A program made the position numbers and the translations under genes. Shown here in pieces: positions 6,839 through 8,795 of a stretch of DNA of 8,795 bases (positions are counted from its first letter, which is position 1; each line of letters starts with the position of its first letter). Source of the DNA: HGM12587 sp964561705 (lineage in GTDB: Bacteria; Bacillota; Clostridia; Lachnospirales; Lachnospiraceae). The notes beneath the pieces were generated by a model. The model had not been told where the DNA came from. It did not search any database and saw only the letters and a program-made list of their open reading frames with translations. Location: contig CAZLQJ010000068.1 of assembly GCA_964561705.1 (NCBI GenBank), forward strand, positions 1 through 8,795, written 5' to 3'.

Positions 6839-8035
6839 ATGGAAGATAAGAAAAAAATACAAGGAAAAAAAGAGGACAGAACACAGCGTTGTCCAGTTGC
6901 GAAAAAGTGCGGCGGATGCATTTATCAGGGGGTACCTTACAAAGAACAGCTGAAAAAGAAGAAAAAAGCAGTAGCAAAGCTTTTGAAGCCTTACTGTGAA
7001 CTGCAGGACATTTTAGGCATGGAAAATCCATATGAATACCGAAATAAAGTACATGCGGTTTTTGGCCGACTGAAGAATGGAACCATTATTTCAGGAACTT
7101 ATGAGCCAAATAGTCATCGCATTGTGCCGGTGGATTCCTGTATGATTGAGAGTCAGAAGGCGGATGCCATTATCCGAAGTGTACGGGAACTTGCAAAATC
7201 TTTTAAAATCAAGATTTATGATGAAGATACCGGTTATGGACTTTTACGTCATGTTCTGGTGCGTGTGGGACATCACAGCGGGCAGATCATGGTGGTGCTG
7301 GTATTGGCAGATCCTGTGATGCCCGGCAAAAATAATTTCGTGAAAGCATTGTTAAAACAGCATCCGGAGATTACGACCATTGTATTAAATGTAAATGATA
7401 AAAGAACCAGCATGATCCTTGGTGAAAAAGAAAAGACCATCTATGGAAAAGGTTACATTGAAGATACCTTGTGCGGGCTTACGTTTCGAATTTCGCCAAA
7501 ATCATTTTACCAGATCAATACCCAGCAGACTGAAATTCTTTACAAAAAGGCAATCAAACTGGCAGATCTTAAGGGGAAGGAACGGATTTTGGATGCTTAT
7601 TGCGGCATTGGAACCATTGGCATGACGGCTGCAAAGCATGCGAAACAGGTAATCGGCGTAGAACTGAACCCGGATGCGGTGCGAGACGCAAGAGCCAATG
7701 CGAAACTCAATGGCGTGAAAAATATTGATTTTTACCAAAATGATGCAGGAAAATTTATGGTGCAGATGGCAGCGCAGGAAGGAAAGGGCGCGATGGATGT
7801 GGTATTTATGGATCCTCCAAGAGCCGGAAGTGACGAGGCATTTATGTCCTCTGTGGTAAAACTGCAGCCGAAAAAGGTGGTCTATGTATCCTGTAACCCG
7901 GAAACCCTGGCAAGGGATCTGGGATATTTTAAGAAACATGGGTATGAGGCGAAAGAAGCATGGGCCGTGGATATGTTCCCGTGGACGGAACATGTGGAGA
8001 CTGTTGTTCTTTTGTCCAGAAAATACTCCGGATGA
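6839..8035 (+). CDS. rlmD: 23S rRNA (uracil-5-)-methyltransferase, TRAM-less RlmD/RlmCD type
   Basis: A SAM-dependent C5-uridine methyltransferase of the RumA/TrmA family. By homology it modifies 23S rRNA U1939, and possibly also U747 as in Gram-positive RlmCD. The [4Fe-4S] ligands appear as C18, C24, C27 and C101, with the same spacing as in E. coli RlmD. The TRAM domain normally found at the N-terminus is missing, replaced by a short Lys-rich stretch (1-17), with another Lys run at 39-43. Catalytic parts are intact: FYQIN at 223-227, SAM-binding DAYCGIGTIG at 252-261, VFMDPPRAG at 322-330, nucleophile C352 in VYVSCNPETLARDL, and general base E387 in WTEHVETV. GAGGGAG at 6825-6831 lies 7 nt before ATG 6839, and the previous stop is only 2 nt upstream, implying coupling. 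The reading frame stops at RKYSG, where a related tail seems to continue in another frame. The core enzyme should be functional. Confidence 0.93.
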   Translation: MEDKKKIQGKKEDRTQRCPVAKKCGGCIYQGVPYKEQLKKKKKAVAKLLKPYCELQDILGMENPYEYRNKVHAVFGRLKNGTIISGTYEPNSHRIVPVDSCMIESQKADAIIRSVRELAKSFKIKIYDEDTGYGLLRHVLVRVGHHSGQIMVVLVLADPVMPGKNNFVKALLKQHPEITTIVLNVNDKRTSMILGEKEKTIYGKGYIEDTLCGLTFRISPKSFYQINTQQTEILYKKAIKLADLKGKERILDAYCGIGTIGMTAAKHAKQVIGVELNPDAVRDARANAKLNGVKNIDFYQNDAGKFMVQMAAQEGKGAMDVVFMDPPRAGSDEAFMSSVVKLQPKKVVYVSCNPETLARDLGYFKKHGYEAKEAWAVDMFPWTEHVETVVLLSRKYSG

Positions 8036-8150
8036 TATGATTGAGGTCGACTTAGACTTAGATGAGCTTGATATTACTGCCTCTGAGTCAAAAGTTACCG
8101 ATCAGGAAATCAAGGATTATGTGCTAAAAGAATTGAACATTTTGCGATGA
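8028..8150 (+). pseudogene. Frameshifted and truncated C-terminal tail of rlmD
   Basis: Reading from CCG at 8028 gives PDDMIEVDLDLDELD, then ITASESKVTDQEIKDYVLKE, ending at TGA 8148-8150. From memory of the family, many Lachnospiraceae RlmD proteins carry a tail of this type (an EVDLDLDELD-like strand, then a SESKATxxEIKxYVL helix) immediately after the VETVxLLS end. Here the tail lies one frame away. Skipping one base at about 8027 joins it to the upstream protein as LLSRKYPDDMIEV, so a +1 insertion is the simplest explanation. The tail also stops too early: the usual further ~50-60 residues are replaced by LNILR and a stop. The homology is recalled, not searched. A separate small gene starting at ATG 8037 is unlikely, because no good ribosome binding site precedes it. 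Confidence 0.6.
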
Positions 8151-8187
8151 TCTAAAGGTTATTGTTGATTTCAAGGAGGAATAGCAT

Positions 8188-8433
8188 ATGAAGTCATTAT
8201 TCGAAGAAATGGGCGGTACATATACGCTCGGTGCAGACGGGATGTATTATCCGGACTTGGAACTTCCAGAAGAAGAACCACATTACGGCAAGTATGGCAG
8301 AATGCGTTTACATTATCTAAAAGAACACCATAAGGTGCTGTATAACACACTTTTGCTGGACGGAGAACTGGTTAAACTTCTGAATGAAGTAGATGATATC
8401 GCCAATCAGAGAATGAAATTGCTCACCTTGTAA
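8188..8433 (+). CDS. tnpV: TnpV-like transposon-encoded protein, truncated by a premature stop
   Basis: The 81-residue frame matches the N-terminal two-thirds of TnpV (named from the Tn4451 group and common on clostridial integrative elements). Visible features are KSLFEEMGGTY at 2-12, YYPDLELPEEE at 20-30, YGKYGRMRLHYLKEHHKV at 33-50 and LLLDGELVKLLNEVDD at 55-70. The molecular role of TnpV is not established. AAGGAGG at 8173-8179 lies 8 nt before ATG 8188, a near-ideal ribosome binding site that makes the start secure. Family members are about 115-125 residues, so this product is short. The stop TAA at 8431-8433 is in frame with a continuation that keeps the family pattern, listed separately. 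The gene may therefore be a pseudogene in spite of its good start signal. Confidence 0.7.
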   Translation: MKSLFEEMGGTYTLGADGMYYPDLELPEEEPHYGKYGRMRLHYLKEHHKVLYNTLLLDGELVKLLNEVDDIANQRMKLLTL

Positions 8434-8547
8434 ATGCAGGAGCGACAGGACATAAACGAAGCATTAAAGGTTTGCGACCAGATGGCGTGGGTCGGTGCTA
8501 TGAATAATATCAGAAATGCGGCAGAAAAAATTCGGGAAGGAGGAAGT
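8434..8547 (+). pseudogene. TnpV C-terminal remnant downstream of an in-frame stop
   Basis: Directly after the TAA, the same frame reads MQERQDINEALKVCDQMAW and then VGAMNNIRNAAEKIREGG. This fits the TnpV C-terminal pattern, recalled as a Q/RE-x-I/VTExLKAxxQMxWV helix followed by MNNIRNxAEEIV. No frameshift is needed, so one nonsense change, for example CAA to TAA, explains the break. ATG 8434 adjoins the stop and could allow reinitiation, but no separate ribosome binding site supports it. The expected family end falls near 8547. The frame runs on to TAA 8608-8610 through sequence that does not look like TnpV. Confidence 0.6.
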
Positions 8548-8722
8548 CATAAATGTTCACAGTCAAAATACCATACTCATCGTAGTGTGGCTGAACGATG
8601 TCTTTGGTAACAACGATTTTCTTGAAAGAATCCTCAAAATAATCAGTCCATTGCTTTTTCTTTTTATATCTTATAAGATAAGTGTTGCCGATTAAAATCC
8701 TGTATAAATCTACGAATTTCAT
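8510..8722 (-). CDS. Doubtful hypothetical protein, possibly a gene fragment
   Basis: A 70-residue minus-strand frame with ordinary soluble-protein composition: MKFVDLYRILIGNTYLIRY, then a Lys run, WTDYFEDSF, and a PHYDEYGILTVNIYDF segment. I do not recognise it. The last ~20 residues (up to about 8560 on the + strand) are antisense to the end of the tnpV remnant and its adjoining ribosome binding site, so they are probably accidental. Only about 8560-8722 could be a real fragment. No good ribosome binding site precedes ATG 8722. The frame is open back to the window edge but would read through the hairpin at 8751-8788. It could be a remnant of an unrelated gene or chance. Confidence 0.25.
   Translation of the reverse strand: MKFVDLYRILIGNTYLIRYKKKKQWTDYFEDSFKKIVVTKDIVQPHYDEYGILTVNIYDFLLPEFFLPHF
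8537..8585 (+). other. Orphan ribosome binding site and start codon with a 10-codon stub
   Basis: AAGGAGG at 8537-8543 is followed 9 nt later by ATG 8553, which reads MFTVKIPYSS and then TAG (8583-8585). The strong signal at the end of tnpV suggests that a downstream element gene once started here and has been lost or replaced by other sequence. The peptide itself is too short to identify. Confidence 0.35.
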
Positions 8723-8750
8723 GTATAAAAATTGAATACCACAAAAAGGA

Positions 8751-8788
8751 AAAAATAAGCTTATCCAACTAAGGGTGAGCTTATTTTT
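8751..8788. terminator. Long bidirectional terminator hairpin
   Basis: Bases 8751-8766 pair with 8773-8788 in a 16-bp stem with two G-U wobbles and an AACTAA loop. The outer stem is A5/T5, so each strand has a U-rich 3' side and a core AAGCT/AGCTT stem. This fits an intrinsic terminator acting in either direction. It is the first convincing terminator downstream of the rlmD operon and may be that operon's original terminator, now separated from it by the tnpV remnant. Confidence 0.75.
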
Positions 8789-8795
8789 ATGCTTA

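Larger units (their letters stand above)
8131..8736. mobile_element. Probable mobile-element remnant (tnpV region), limits uncertain
   Basis: Between the point where the rlmD-like tail breaks off (about 8131) and the terminal hairpin there is a tnpV-type gene with accessory-element character, a ribosome-binding-site and start stub, and AT-rich sequence, none of it related to the preceding operon. The limits given use the 7-base direct repeat AATTGAA at 8131-8137 and 8730-8736. That is short enough to be chance, so the true ends may differ. No transposase, recombinase or clear terminal inverted repeat is visible in the window. Confidence 0.35.

Noticed and set aside
7502..7993. A 163-codon minus-strand frame inside rlmD.
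   Set aside because: It is fully antisense to a well-conserved gene, its composition (His, Ile, Phe and Arg rich) is typical of a shadow frame, and no ribosome binding site or family resemblance was seen.
8027..8037. Programmed +1 frameshift joining rlmD to its tail.
   Set aside because: No recognised slippery site, such as CUU-UGA with an upstream Shine-Dalgarno-like stimulator, is present. The tail is also truncated soon after, so mutation and decay explain it more simply.
7884..8150. An 88-codon + strand frame overlapping the end of rlmD.
   Set aside because: Its first ~48 codons are an out-of-frame shadow of rlmD. Only the part after about 8028 resembles a protein, and it is treated as the frameshifted rlmD tail, not an independent gene.
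8036..8187. A promoter for tnpV between the rlmD stop and ATG 8188.
   Set aside because: TTGAAC at 8133-8138 could be a -35, but the sequence 17 nt on (AGGTTA) is not a -10 match, so no promoter is claimed.
1..8795. A CRISPR array, tRNA or rRNA gene, or defence cassette.
   Set aside because: No regularly spaced repeats, tRNA-like cloverleaf or CCA-ended gene, rRNA segments, or defence-type domains were seen on either strand.

Overview
The window looks like a chromosomal segment of an anaerobic Firmicute of the class Clostridia, most likely Lachnospiraceae. This is inferred from the low-to-moderate GC, the strong AGGAGG-type ribosome binding sites, the PheT, QueA and RlmD sequence types, a PflX-like radical SAM gene, and a TnpV-type gene characteristic of clostridial elements. 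All well-supported genes are on the + strand. No CRISPR array, rRNA or tRNA gene was seen.

Region 1 (1-3638) is a translation and tRNA-modification block. It holds the last 56 codons of pheS, then complete pheT (phenylalanyl-tRNA synthetase beta) 13 nt later, then complete queA (queuosine synthesis) 16 nt after that. The tight spacing suggests one transcript; its promoter is outside the window. Early in queA there is a perfect 8-bp inverted repeat with a T4 loop and a following T-run that looks like an intrinsic terminator inside the coding sequence.

Region 2 (3639-4290) is a single-gene unit. A near-consensus sigma-A promoter drives a small COG2426-type membrane protein, which ends at a strong hairpin terminator. 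An extended -10 promoter for the next operon abuts that terminator.

Region 3 (4291-8035) is a probable three-gene operon with gaps of 14 and 2 nt. It encodes an uncharacterised three-helix membrane protein with a large extracytoplasmic domain, a PflX-like radical SAM protein, and a TRAM-less 23S rRNA uracil-5 methyltransferase (RlmD/RlmCD family).

Region 4 (8036-8795) is a decay and insertion zone. The C-terminal tail that related rlmD genes carry seems to continue in another frame just past the rlmD stop, and removing one base restores it; it then breaks off. Next comes a tnpV-like mobile-element gene with a strong ribosome binding site and an in-frame TAA. Its homology resumes in the same frame right after the stop. 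A stub of a further gene, a doubtful minus-strand ORF and a long bidirectional terminator hairpin follow.

I did not find a convincing new multi-gene system. The observations most worth checking are the broken rlmD tail, the nonsense-interrupted tnpV, the terminator-like hairpin inside queA, and the uncharacterised membrane protein with recurring G-x-P-x-Y/W strands.
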